This document shows positions 1 to 6,764 of a DNA stretch of 10,603 nucleotides, in pieces (within the stretch, counting starts at the first letter, position 1; each line of letters opens with the position of its first letter). The notes beneath the pieces were generated by a model. It was not told the origin of the DNA and made no database searches. It saw only the letters and a list, made by a program, of their open reading frames with translations. The stretch is from TMED69 sp964642505 (GTDB lineage Bacteria > Pseudomonadota > Gammaproteobacteria > Ga0077536), in assembly GCA_964642505.1 (NCBI GenBank), contig CAZXQY010000090.1, forward strand, positions 1 through 10,603. The letters are read 5' to 3'. The position numbers were made by a program, and so were the translations under genes.

Positions 1-63
1 TGCCAATGATACCCCACCTAAGCAGAGTAAGAATATTTTTATTAGGTACAATTTTCTCAACAT
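1..63 (-). CDS. 5' end of a secreted protein gene (partial), possibly flagellar assembly protein FlgT
   Basis: An ATG at 63-61 opens a frame of 21 codons that runs off the window edge. The peptide starts MLRK, continues with a hydrophobic core (IKIFLLCLGGV) and ends SLA, a typical Sec signal peptide with a signal peptidase I-like end. An AGAAAGG ribosome-binding site lies about 6 nt upstream, and the gap to the flgP-like stop codon is 22 nt, so the two are probably co-transcribed. In Vibrio-type genomes FlgP is encoded beside FlgO and FlgT. FlgO is a lipoprotein and FlgT has a cleaved signal peptide, so FlgT is the better guess. That identity is inference from context only. Confidence 0.5.
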   Translation of the reverse strand, partial: MLRKLYLIKIFLLCLGGVSLA

Positions 64-85
64 TTGTGGCCTTTCTAATAATTCC

Positions 86-580
86 TCAAACGCCGGCCGC
101 ACTTGCATGTTCCAAGTACAACATTCTCAAATCCCGAACAGTTTGTTTATCCAAAGTGAGTGTCACCTCATAAGTATCTTCACCCACTGGGGTTATACTC
201 ACTAACCGAGCCCCATATATCACACCCTCTACCTTAGAACGGAAGGTATCGCTTTTGACAACCATGTCCGCTACAGTGGTGTTTGAATCTAAATATTGCC
301 CATATACCTGCTCTACCAAATTTCGATAAGCATCTAACTTTGACGCCCTAATAGCCAATAATCGCCTCTGAGCAGCATTATCGTGCCTTTGAATTTCTAT
401 AACAGCATATCCGGTAGCAGTTATAGTTTCTTTTTTCTCAACGATAGGTTTTAAACGCTCAATCTCAGTTACACCAGAATCACCTATCATCCCTCCAGAG
501 GGCCCACCCCCGCAACCAGAGGAGAATAGACAAGCCATTATTAGAAAACCGAAATACGTAGTTTTGTCAGAAAATCTCAT
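86..580 (-). CDS. flgP: FlgP-like LPP20-family outer-membrane lipoprotein
   Basis: A 164-residue protein with a lipoprotein signal: a short charged start, the hydrophobic stretch YFGFLIMACLF, then SSGC with Cys23 as the probable lipidated residue (Cys17 is a less likely alternative). After a Gly/Ser-rich spacer, residues about 50-155 look like the LPP20 fold of FlgP: a beta strand (TATGYAVIEI), a helix rich in Arg and Ala (AAQRRLLAIRASKLDAYRNL), then the VYG and GARLVS segments and a final TYEVTLTLD strand. In Vibrio and Campylobacter, FlgP forms a disk or ring around the outer-membrane end of the flagellar basal body. The ATG is supported by an AAGG motif at 589-592 and by a sigma-28-like promoter upstream. 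Family assignment is by recognition of the pattern, not by a search. Confidence 0.8.
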   Translation of the reverse strand: MRFSDKTTYFGFLIMACLFSSGCGGGPSGGMIGDSGVTEIERLKPIVEKKETITATGYAVIEIQRHDNAAQRRLLAIRASKLDAYRNLVEQVYGQYLDSNTTVADMVVKSDTFRSKVEGVIYGARLVSITPVGEDTYEVTLTLDKQTVRDLRMLYLEHASAAGV

Positions 581-652
581 AACTTAGACCTTAATTTAGC
601 AAATAATCCCACAAGCTCCGTGGGGGTTACTATTTTGTTTAATCAAACAACC

Positions 653-666
653 CGGTATTCATACCG
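653..666. promoter_or_regulatory. Perfect 14-bp palindrome, possible regulator site
   Basis: CGGTAT-TC-ATACCG, two perfect 6-bp arms with a 2-bp centre, too short a loop for an RNA hairpin. Its centre is about 130 bp upstream of the expected flhA start site, the usual distance for a sigma-54 enhancer, and about 10 bp downstream of the expected flgP start. It does not match the FleQ consensus I know, so the binding protein is unknown. Confidence 0.4.
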
Positions 667-676
667 TCATATTTTA

Positions 677-703
677 TTATCGACAGTTAGGGTCCCGTCT
701 TTA
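677..703 (-). promoter_or_regulatory. Sigma-28 (FliA)-type promoter of the flgP-like gene
   Basis: Read on the minus strand: TAAA (703-700), 15 bases, then GTCGATAA (684-677). The FliA consensus is TAAA-N15-GCCGATAA, so the spacing is exact and only one base of the -10 box differs. The start site would fall near 670, giving a leader of about 90 nt before the flgP ATG. It faces a flagellar gene, and a fliA gene lies in the same window. Confidence 0.7.
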
Positions 704-762
704 ACGGAAGTTCAGAGCCTAAATCTAGCCTTTTGTTCCTAAAGAATCACACGAATGACCTA

Positions 763-778
763 TGGCACTATTCTTGCT
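763..778 (+). promoter_or_regulatory. Sigma-54 (RpoN) -24/-12 promoter of flhA
   Basis: The sequence TGGCAC (763-768), five spacer bases and TTGCT (774-778) match the RpoN consensus TGGCAC-N5-TTGCW at every position. A start site about 12 nt beyond the -12 GC gives transcription from roughly 788-790 and a leader of about 68 nt before the flhA ATG. In polar flagellates the middle-class flagellar genes, including flhA, are driven by RpoN with a FleQ/FlrC-type activator, so location and function agree. Confidence 0.9.
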
Positions 779-856
779 TGATTTCATCATAAGAAAAAAC
801 AACGGTGTTCTTTAGAATATTAATTTTTTTTAAGATATTGATTACAGGAACTTTTT

Positions 857-2959
857 ATGGCTGCGGTGACATTGTCGGGAATTCGTCAAGATCTGTCAAA
901 CTTTGACCTATCTGGCTTAGGAATACCTGTCCTAGTTCTGTTAATAATCACTATGTTGGTGCTGCCTCTACCTCCTCTGTTGTTAGATGTACTGTTCACT
1001 TTCAACATAGTAGTTGGTTTGGTGATTATTATGATATCGTTCAACATATCAAGACCCCTTGATTTTTCAGCGTTTCCATCAATTTTACTATTCGCCACGA
1101 TGCTGCGATTAGGTCTCAATGTAGCTTCAACCCGCGTAGTTTTGGTCAAAGGCCACGAAGGGCCCGACGCTGCCGGAAAAGTAATTCAAGCTTTCGGAGA
1201 CTTCGTAATCGCAGGTAACTATTTAGTTGGATTTATCATCTTTGGAATCCTAATGATCATAAATTTTATTGTAGTAACCAAGGGTGCTGGACGCGTATCA
1301 GAGGTCATAGCACGCTTTACCCTTGACGCTTTACCTGGAAAGCAGATGGCCATCGATGCTGACTTAAACGCAGGCGTGATCGACCAAGCAGCCGCTAAGT
1401 TGAGAAGAGAAGAAATTTCTCAAGAATCTGACTTTTTTGGCTCAATGGATGGCGCCTCAAAATTTGTGAGAGGAGATGCCGTCGCCGGTCTACTAATTTT
1501 ATTGATAAACATTATAGGCGGATTGGCTATCGGACTTACCCAACATGACTTAACACTCCCCGAGGCAGGTCGGATCTATACGCTGCTGACTATAGGTGAT
1601 GGATTAGTCGCACAAATACCCTCTCTACTATTGTCATTAGCTACAGCCATTATCGTTACCCGTGTCACAACCTCAGAATCGATGACTGAACAAGCTAAAG
1701 CACAGCTATCCAATCCAGGTGCATTCTTCGTCTCTGGTGGTGTTTTAATGTTACTGGGCCTTGTACCGGGAATGCCCCATTTAGTGTTTTTAACATTAGG
1801 TGCTTCGGCCGTGGGTTTAGGGCAATTAGCTCGAATTGAACGCGCTAAACAACGCGCTCAGGCTGCTCAGGATGCCGAACTAGTCGACGATCAGAACCGA
1901 CAACAAGATCTAGACTGGGATGACGTAGATCAGGTGGACCTAATAGGATTAGATATCGGATATGGATTGATTCCGTTAGTAAACTCTGAAACGGGAGGAC
2001 AATTATTATCACGAGTTAAGGGCGTCAGGAAAAAACTTTCGGCAGAACTTGGCTTCCTTATTCAACCGATCAGAATAAGAGACAATTTAGATCTGCAACC
2101 TGAGGTTTATCACCTTGTGATAAACGGTGTTATCCGAGGAAAAGGTGACATCAAGGTAGGGCAAGAGCTTGCTATCAATCCAGGGCATGTACATGCCCAA
2201 ATGGAAGGTACTCCTACCAAAGAACCGGCTTTCGGCTTAGACGCTATCTGGATAGATCCCAGTCAGAAGGATTACGCTAGAACGTTGGGCTACACGGTCG
2301 TGGATGCCGCCACCGCAATTGCGACTCACCTGAACACCTTACTAAGAACAAATTCATCCGAATTGATAAGTCATGACGAAACACAGCAACTTTTGGATAA
2401 AGTAGCTGACCGCGCTCCGAAATTAGTAGAAGATTTAGTTCCGGGCAAACTACCGTTGGCCACAATTACAAAAACTCTACAGAATATTCTAGACGAGGAT
2501 ATTCCTTTAAAAGATATGAGAACAATATTAGAAGTTCTCTCCACGGCTAGCAACGGCACGCAAGATCCTGAGGAGCTCACTGCTGCTGTTCGCCCACGAC
2601 TAGGTAGAATGATCGTACAAGGACTCATAGATATTGAGCGTACGCTCCCGGTCATTACTTTAGACCCCGGATTAGAACAAATGTTACACAACGTTTTACA
2701 GCAAAGTGCCGAAAACCAGGGGTTAGTAATCGAGCCTTCATTGGCCGAAAGTCTCTTCAAGTCGCTTGGTGAACATAGCAACACAATTGAAAATGATGGA
2801 AATCCGGCAGTTTTAGTTGTGTCTCCTTCCATCAGGCCTTGGTTATCAAAAATCATAAGGCATAGGGTGCGAGATTTAACTGTTCTCTCGTACAACGAAA
2901 TACCGGACGATCAACCGATAAAAGTGGTCGCAACAGTAGAAAATCAGAATCCATCGTGA
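857..2959 (+). CDS. flhA: Flagellar type III export gate protein FlhA
   Basis: A 700-residue protein of the FHIPEP family with the usual full length. FlhA forms the nonameric export gate of the flagellar type III secretion system in the inner membrane; it uses proton-motive force and its cytosolic ring docks chaperone-substrate complexes. The first 325 or so residues hold about eight membrane segments. The family's cytoplasmic loop is clear at 154-173 (FTLDALPGKQMAIDADLNAG), followed by SKFVRGDAVAG and GDGLVAQIPSLLLS. The C-terminal half has the expected features PAFGLDAIWI, GYTVVDAATAIATHL and the late RP(W)LSKIIRHR region. The start is set by AGGA at 846-849. It is the first gene of the flhA-flhF-flhG-fliA run and is driven by the sigma-54 promoter at 763-778. 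No damage is seen. Confidence 0.97.
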   Translation: MAAVTLSGIRQDLSNFDLSGLGIPVLVLLIITMLVLPLPPLLLDVLFTFNIVVGLVIIMISFNISRPLDFSAFPSILLFATMLRLGLNVASTRVVLVKGHEGPDAAGKVIQAFGDFVIAGNYLVGFIIFGILMIINFIVVTKGAGRVSEVIARFTLDALPGKQMAIDADLNAGVIDQAAAKLRREEISQESDFFGSMDGASKFVRGDAVAGLLILLINIIGGLAIGLTQHDLTLPEAGRIYTLLTIGDGLVAQIPSLLLSLATAIIVTRVTTSESMTEQAKAQLSNPGAFFVSGGVLMLLGLVPGMPHLVFLTLGASAVGLGQLARIERAKQRAQAAQDAELVDDQNRQQDLDWDDVDQVDLIGLDIGYGLIPLVNSETGGQLLSRVKGVRKKLSAELGFLIQPIRIRDNLDLQPEVYHLVINGVIRGKGDIKVGQELAINPGHVHAQMEGTPTKEPAFGLDAIWIDPSQKDYARTLGYTVVDAATAIATHLNTLLRTNSSELISHDETQQLLDKVADRAPKLVEDLVPGKLPLATITKTLQNILDEDIPLKDMRTILEVLSTASNGTQDPEELTAAVRPRLGRMIVQGLIDIERTLPVITLDPGLEQMLHNVLQQSAENQGLVIEPSLAESLFKSLGEHSNTIENDGNPAVLVVSPSIRPWLSKIIRHRVRDLTVLSYNEIPDDQPIKVVATVENQNPS

Positions 2960-2964
2960 AATAT

Positions 2965-2970
2965 GAGGTG
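2965..2970 (+). promoter_or_regulatory. Ribosome-binding site for the GTG start of flhF
   Basis: GAGGTG lies 7 nt before GTG at 2978-2980, within the 18-nt gap after the flhA stop. It decides the GTG start, which gives the expected N-terminus MELKRILAKD. Confidence 0.8.
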
Positions 2971-2977
2971 ATAAATA

Positions 2978-4360
2978 GTGGAACTTAAAAGAATATTAGC
3001 CAAAGATTCTCGACGCGCCCTTGAAGAGGTATCTAGACAATATGGGGAAGATGCGTTGGTAATTTCTAGCGGTAAAGTCAACGGACAAGCGGAAGTTATT
3101 GTCGCCGTTGATTTAGAAATGGATTCTCAGGCTGCCTACCCTCTCCAATATGAGAAACAGCGAGATGGACATAAGCCTATTACAAAAAAGGACCACGATT
3201 TTAAAAAAGTATTGGAATACGAAATGGACCCACAGGCAAACGAGTCAGGTGCTATTCAGTCGTCAAATTTAACTGAGACAAAAACAGACAAACAAAATGG
3301 TGATCTGGAATATTTGAGAATGCGAGAGATAGTTGATTTGATCAAACTAGAACTAGCTTCGATCAGGAAAGAGTTCAAATTGTCACAAAACATTGGGTTA
3401 ATCCACGGCGAAATATCAGCAAACAAGGAACTTGTCCCATTATTCCGATTTTTTGACGAAAGTGGTATACCAACATCCTTAAAATCTTTGTTAAAAAGCG
3501 AATTAGTCGATGAAAACGATTTGCAAGTCGCAATTAAAAAAACGAAGGATATACTTTCCAATAATCTAAGCAGCACACAGATTGATTGGGATTCAAGTAA
3601 AATACACGTGTTAGTGGGTACGTCTGGAAGTGGGAAAACGACCATGGCCGGAAAAATAGCAGTGGAAATCACTAAAAATAGCAGCCCTGACGACGTTGCC
3701 ATTATTAGTTTCAGTGACTCGAAACTGGGCGCCTGGGCTCAAACACAGCTCATTGGGGCTCAGAGTGGTATCCCAACCTATAGAGCAGAAAATATCCAAG
3801 TTTTGGAAACGTTAATCGATGACCTAGCTCATAAAAAAGCGATAATAATAGACACTTCTAGTGTTAATGTACAAAAAAATCTTAATGAGATTGAAAAACT
3901 AACAAAGGGAACAGAATTCCATCTAATAGTACCCTGTGATGCTTCTGAATCGTCAATAAGTAATTCTTTGACACTGAAGAAGAAAGGATGGTCCTCAGTG
4001 ATGATTTCCAGGGCTGAGGACCATGTCAATCCATGGGCCTTAATCAGTGCTCTAGCGAAATCACAAGTTCCGATATCTTACATGGCGCAAGGAACTTCCA
4101 GCTTAAGCGGAATCTCTATCTTCAAACAAGAGGCAATTTTAGAACATGCGATGCGCCCTTTCCCAACAGTTTTTGACTGCGGCACTTTAATGGCCGAAAA
4201 TAAGGGGAATCTTCACGAAAATCACTATGAAAAAGTTTTAGGAAAGAGTAATTTAGAAGTGAAACCAGGACAAATAGACCCAGAAAAAATGTTATCTGAT
4301 CCTTTGCTAATGATTTCAAAAATGGTGGAGAAGAGACAAGAGGTGACGAAAGGAGTTTAA
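2978..4360 (+). CDS. flhF: Divergent FlhF-like SRP-type GTPase
   Basis: A 460-residue FlhF homologue by N-terminus, length and position. FlhF is an SRP-family GTPase that marks the pole for flagellar assembly, and FlhG stimulates its GTPase. Residues 1-45 form the FlhF B domain (MELKRILAKDSRRALEEVSR, GEDALVISSGKVNG). A polar linker (50-110) and an N domain (110-205) follow. The G domain starts with an intact P-loop, GTSGSGKTT, at 214-222. The later motifs are degraded: DTYR is SDSK (246-249), DTAG is DTSS (292-295), TKLDE is SRAED (344-348), and the final ADGQ-like loop is AQGT. About 60 extra residues follow the G domain. The frame is open throughout, so this is divergence rather than a frameshift. 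GTP hydrolysis and even guanine specificity are in doubt. The start is GTG 2978. Confidence 0.85.
   Translation: MELKRILAKDSRRALEEVSRQYGEDALVISSGKVNGQAEVIVAVDLEMDSQAAYPLQYEKQRDGHKPITKKDHDFKKVLEYEMDPQANESGAIQSSNLTETKTDKQNGDLEYLRMREIVDLIKLELASIRKEFKLSQNIGLIHGEISANKELVPLFRFFDESGIPTSLKSLLKSELVDENDLQVAIKKTKDILSNNLSSTQIDWDSSKIHVLVGTSGSGKTTMAGKIAVEITKNSSPDDVAIISFSDSKLGAWAQTQLIGAQSGIPTYRAENIQVLETLIDDLAHKKAIIIDTSSVNVQKNLNEIEKLTKGTEFHLIVPCDASESSISNSLTLKKKGWSSVMISRAEDHVNPWALISALAKSQVPISYMAQGTSSLSGISIFKQEAILEHAMRPFPTVFDCGTLMAENKGNLHENHYEKVLGKSNLEVKPGQIDPEKMLSDPLLMISKMVEKRQEVTKGV
4349..4355 (+). promoter_or_regulatory. Ribosome-binding site for flhG inside the end of flhF
   Basis: AAAGGAG lies in the last codons of flhF, 6 nt before the flhG ATG at 4362. 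Only one base separates the flhF stop from that ATG, so the two genes are probably translationally coupled. Confidence 0.75.
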
Positions 4361-4361
4361 G

Positions 4362-5183
4362 ATGTCTAACAAGCCGCCAACAAGAGTCATAGCTATAGCA
4401 AGCGGTAAAGGCGGCGTTGGGAAGACCATGGTGTCTGTTAACTTGGCCGCCACAATTGCTTCGACACGAAAAAAAGTGTTGCTTTTAGACGCTGACCTCG
4501 GTTTGGCAAATTGCCAACTGGCTCTGGGTGTGCGGACACCCTACAATTTTAGTCACGTCCTTTCGGGAGAAAAATCCTTGGTAGAAATCATGGTAGATGT
4601 TTCCGAAAATCTGAAGCTTATACCAGGCGCTAGTGGTGTTAAGCGGATGGCGAGCTTAAATCCTTCTGAAATCAATAGTATTATTGGTGCATTCTCAGCG
4701 ATCACCGAGGACATAGACTTCATGATAGTGGATGCCGCCGCAGGCATTTCCGAATCCGTTATGATGTTCCTAGCGGCTTGCCAGGAAAGATATATCATAG
4801 TAAATAACGATCCCTCCTCGATAGCCGATGCTTATGGCACCATAAAAGTAATGACTGAAGACCATAATCTAAATCGAATTTATTTAGTACCCAATAAGGT
4901 TAGGTCTCAAGAAGAAGGCGAGAGTATATTTAATAAGCTAAACTCGATAACTCAAAGGTTTTTAAACCGAGAATTACAATATCTTCACTCTGTAAGGCTA
5001 GACGAAATGGTAGAAAGGTCTTTAAAGGCGTCGGAACCTCTTATTTCCTGCGCACCGACTAGCCAAGCAACCCGTGATTTCAAAGATTTAAGCGACGTAA
5101 TAAATGCGATTGACGTAGATAACGAGGTTAGTGGAGGTATACAATTTTTTGTAGAACGTCTAACCTTATCTAAGACCGCTTAA
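4362..5183 (+). CDS. flhG: Flagellar number regulator FlhG/FleN (MinD-like ATPase)
   Basis: A 273-residue MinD/ParA-type ATPase. FlhG (FleN) limits the number of polar flagella; in Pseudomonas and Vibrio it binds FlhF and restrains the sigma-54 activator FleQ/FlrA. The deviant Walker A motif SGKGGVGKT is at 14-22, LLDADLGLAN at 41-50, and MIVDAAAGIS at 121-130. The last is usually VDTAAG, so the Thr after the Asp is Ala here. The C-terminus GGIQFFVERL matches the conserved FleN ending. The N-terminus is short, as in FleN of Pseudomonas, and shows no DQA-x-x-LR activator helix of the kind known in other FlhG proteins. The gene is coupled to flhF and lies 17 nt before fliA. Confidence 0.93.
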   Translation: MSNKPPTRVIAIASGKGGVGKTMVSVNLAATIASTRKKVLLLDADLGLANCQLALGVRTPYNFSHVLSGEKSLVEIMVDVSENLKLIPGASGVKRMASLNPSEINSIIGAFSAITEDIDFMIVDAAAGISESVMMFLAACQERYIIVNNDPSSIADAYGTIKVMTEDHNLNRIYLVPNKVRSQEEGESIFNKLNSITQRFLNRELQYLHSVRLDEMVERSLKASEPLISCAPTSQATRDFKDLSDVINAIDVDNEVSGGIQFFVERLTLSKTA

Positions 5184-5200
5184 TTAGGAAAATCTCAGTC

Positions 5201-5923
5201 ATGTCAGATATCAAAGTTTACCAAGATATCCAGAGTGGAACCGACGGCCCTGACGGCATAATGGCTCACTTAGGGCTAGTCAAGAGAGTTGCAAGCCACC
5301 TAAAAGGTAGGCTACCAGAGTATATGGATCTCGATGAATTAGTCCAAGTCGGCATGATCGGGTTGATAGAAGCGACTAAAACTTTTGACGCCACAAAAGG
5401 GGTCGAATTTGAGGTTTTCGCAAAAAGTAGAATTAGAGGGTCTATTCTAGACGAAGTAAGGAAACTTTCTCCTCTCCCAAGGTCGGCGATATCTACGGTA
5501 AGAGAACATAATGAGGCTACCCAGATTCTGACAAATAACCTGGGTAGACAGCCCACCAATGCCGAAATGGCTGACCATTTAGGAAAGGACCTTGAAACTT
5601 TTGAGAAGGACAGAACTCACGCGCACAGATTTCAAACCGAGTCGCTAGAAGCCCAACCTCTGGAACAGATTGATCAGCCGGCTAGCCATGTAAATGAACC
5701 TGAAAACCAAGTAGAAAAAGAAGAATTAATAGAAGAGGTCGCGTCGGCTATCGACAAATTACCAGAAAGAGAAAGAATGGTGATGTCCCTCTACTACGTC
5801 GAAGAGATGAATTTGAAAGAAATTGGGGCTGTGTTAGAAGTAAGTGAATCCAGAGTAAGCCAAATTTTATCCGCCTGTGTGATAACATTGCGTGGGCAGC
5901 TAAATGTCGACAGTTCTGTCTAA
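5201..5923 (+). CDS. fliA: RNA polymerase sigma-28 factor FliA
   Basis: A 240-residue flagellar sigma factor of normal length; it directs transcription of late flagellar genes and is normally held by the anti-sigma factor FlgM. Region 2 covers residues about 21-87 (HLGLVKRVASHLKGRLP, LDELVQVGMIGLIEA, RIRGSILDEVR). Region 3 follows from about 92 (PLPRS, then LGRQPTNAEMADHLG). Region 4 spans about 175-234 (LPERERMVMSLYYVEEMNLKEIGAVLEVSESRVSQ). Two spots differ from familiar FliA proteins: RKLSPLPRS replaces the usual RxxDWxPRS, and the recognition helix reads SQILSAC instead of SQLHSQA/C. The ATG has an AGGA 11-12 nt upstream, a rather long spacing. It is the fourth gene of the flhA run. Confidence 0.95.
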   Translation: MSDIKVYQDIQSGTDGPDGIMAHLGLVKRVASHLKGRLPEYMDLDELVQVGMIGLIEATKTFDATKGVEFEVFAKSRIRGSILDEVRKLSPLPRSAISTVREHNEATQILTNNLGRQPTNAEMADHLGKDLETFEKDRTHAHRFQTESLEAQPLEQIDQPASHVNEPENQVEKEELIEEVASAIDKLPERERMVMSLYYVEEMNLKEIGAVLEVSESRVSQILSACVITLRGQLNVDSSV

Positions 5924-5949
5924 GCCATTTGAGTATATAGGATAGAAAA

Positions 5950-6453
5950 ATGGGTATTTTTAAAAGCAATGCTGCAAAAGGCGCTATGAAAGCAGCCCAG
6001 GCAGCCTACTTAAAAGCCAAAAAAGGCAATCCTGACAGTAGGGAAGATCGCTCGTTAAAAATTCGAATTGCGCTAAGAAGCCGCGCTCATCTGGATAAAA
6101 CCTTTATTGATGGTGCTAAAAAGACGGAAGTCTTCCAGGATGCAATGATGCAAGCGATAGCGGCAGAATCAGATAAGCCTTCGCCCCCCAAGGCCAACCC
6201 TTATCAGCTGGTGAAAACGGTAAATGGAGAAGTATTTGCCTACGTACCACAAGCTTTTGTTGACCAAATGTTTGCTTTGGGTGGTAACTACCAGACTATG
6301 CAAGTGAATGCCGAAAGTGCGATAGAGGCTGCGCAAATCATAGCAGATCAGGTATATGACGATCTTGGCTTAGACGATACTTTCGAAGCCCTCTCATTTC
6401 TACGGGAAGAAGTTTCCGGCGACAAGTCGGCAGGCGGACCGAGTAGTGATTAG
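5950..6453 (+). CDS. Uncharacterised 167-aa cytoplasmic protein downstream of fliA
   Basis: I do not recognise this protein. It has no signal peptide or membrane segment. The N-terminal 45 residues are basic and Ala/Lys-rich (MGIFKSNAAKGAMKAAQAAYLKAKK written in parts), probably helical. A spacer rich in Pro and Lys (about 76-84) leads to a compact segment, YQLVKTVNGEVFAYVPQAFV, that looks like beta strands. An acidic helical tail ends in a Gly/Ser-rich stretch. The ATG follows AGGA at 5939-5942 with good spacing and lies 26 nt after the fliA stop, so it probably belongs to the flhA-fliA transcript. A role in flagellar number, placement or late gene control is possible but unsupported beyond position. 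Confidence 0.8.
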   Translation: MGIFKSNAAKGAMKAAQAAYLKAKKGNPDSREDRSLKIRIALRSRAHLDKTFIDGAKKTEVFQDAMMQAIAAESDKPSPPKANPYQLVKTVNGEVFAYVPQAFVDQMFALGGNYQTMQVNAESAIEAAQIIADQVYDDLGLDDTFEALSFLREEVSGDKSAGGPSSD

Positions 6454-6482
6454 TTAGACTAGCTCACCACATTGTTTGTTCT

Positions 6483-6764
6483 ATGACTACCATACTTCTA
6501 GTAACAGTTTTAATCGGGATTACCGCAGCCGTCGTCCTAATGGTCTACCTAATTGACAGGATCAATAACCTGGAACAATATACTATCGAGAATCTGCAAA
6601 CGGGCGACAATACTAGGATACCAGAAGCCAAAGATATACCTACCTCAAGCAGTTCCAAAAATAGCCTCTCTGGATTATCTGGAAAAAACCTGTGGGACGC
6701 CATGTGTGGCAAAGAGCCAGAGGGTGTAGATACTAGTGACTTGTCAAGTATACGCACCAGCTAA
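6483..6764 (+). CDS. Short membrane-anchored protein, probably the 5' part of a broken gene
   Basis: A 93-codon frame: one N-terminal membrane helix (residues about 3-24, TILLVTVLIGITAAVVLMVYLI) followed by a hydrophilic segment ending in NLWDAMCGKEPEG and SSIRTS. There is no clear ribosome-binding site before the ATG, but it lies 29 nt after the preceding gene on the same strand. The frame stops at TAA 6762-6764. Directly after that stop the same frame continues with protein-like sequence (EVVLQKHIERIFEDARTEA), so this is more likely the front of a longer single-pass protein than a complete gene. Family not recognised. Confidence 0.6.
   Translation: MTTILLVTVLIGITAAVVLMVYLIDRINNLEQYTIENLQTGDNTRIPEAKDIPTSSSSKNSLSGLSGKNLWDAMCGKEPEGVDTSDLSSIRTS

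Larger units (their letters stand above)
581..856. promoter_or_regulatory. Divergent flagellar control region between flgP and flhA
   Basis: This 276-bp AT-rich region has no credible gene. It separates the minus-strand flgP-like gene from plus-strand flhA. Seen in it: a sigma-28-type promoter on the minus strand (677-703), a sigma-54 promoter on the plus strand (763-778), a 14-bp palindrome (653-666), and a weaker hairpin CCCAC/GTGGG at 608-624 in the flgP leader. The flhA leader (about 789-856) is very AT-rich with a T-tract. Ribosome-binding sites lie at 589-592 (minus strand) and 846-849 (plus strand, AGGA, 7 nt before the flhA ATG). Confidence 0.8.

Noticed and set aside
608..624. Hairpin CCCAC/GTGGG in the flgP leader as a terminator or riboswitch
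   Set aside because: Only 5 bp with a 7-nt loop, no T-tract, and no known riboswitch pattern.
2371..2895. Minus-strand open frame of 174 codons inside flhA
   Set aside because: It lies wholly antisense to a strongly conserved part of flhA, has a Cys/Ser-rich, non-protein-like composition and no ribosome-binding site.
2899..2921. ACCGATAA near 2914 as an internal sigma-28 promoter before flhF
   Set aside because: No TAAA lies 15 bases upstream and it falls inside conserved flhA coding sequence.
6762..6764. TAA as a reassigned or programmed read-through codon
   Set aside because: TAA is used as the normal stop of flhF, flhG, fliA and flhB in this window, and a frameshift follows soon after, so damage or sequence error is simpler.
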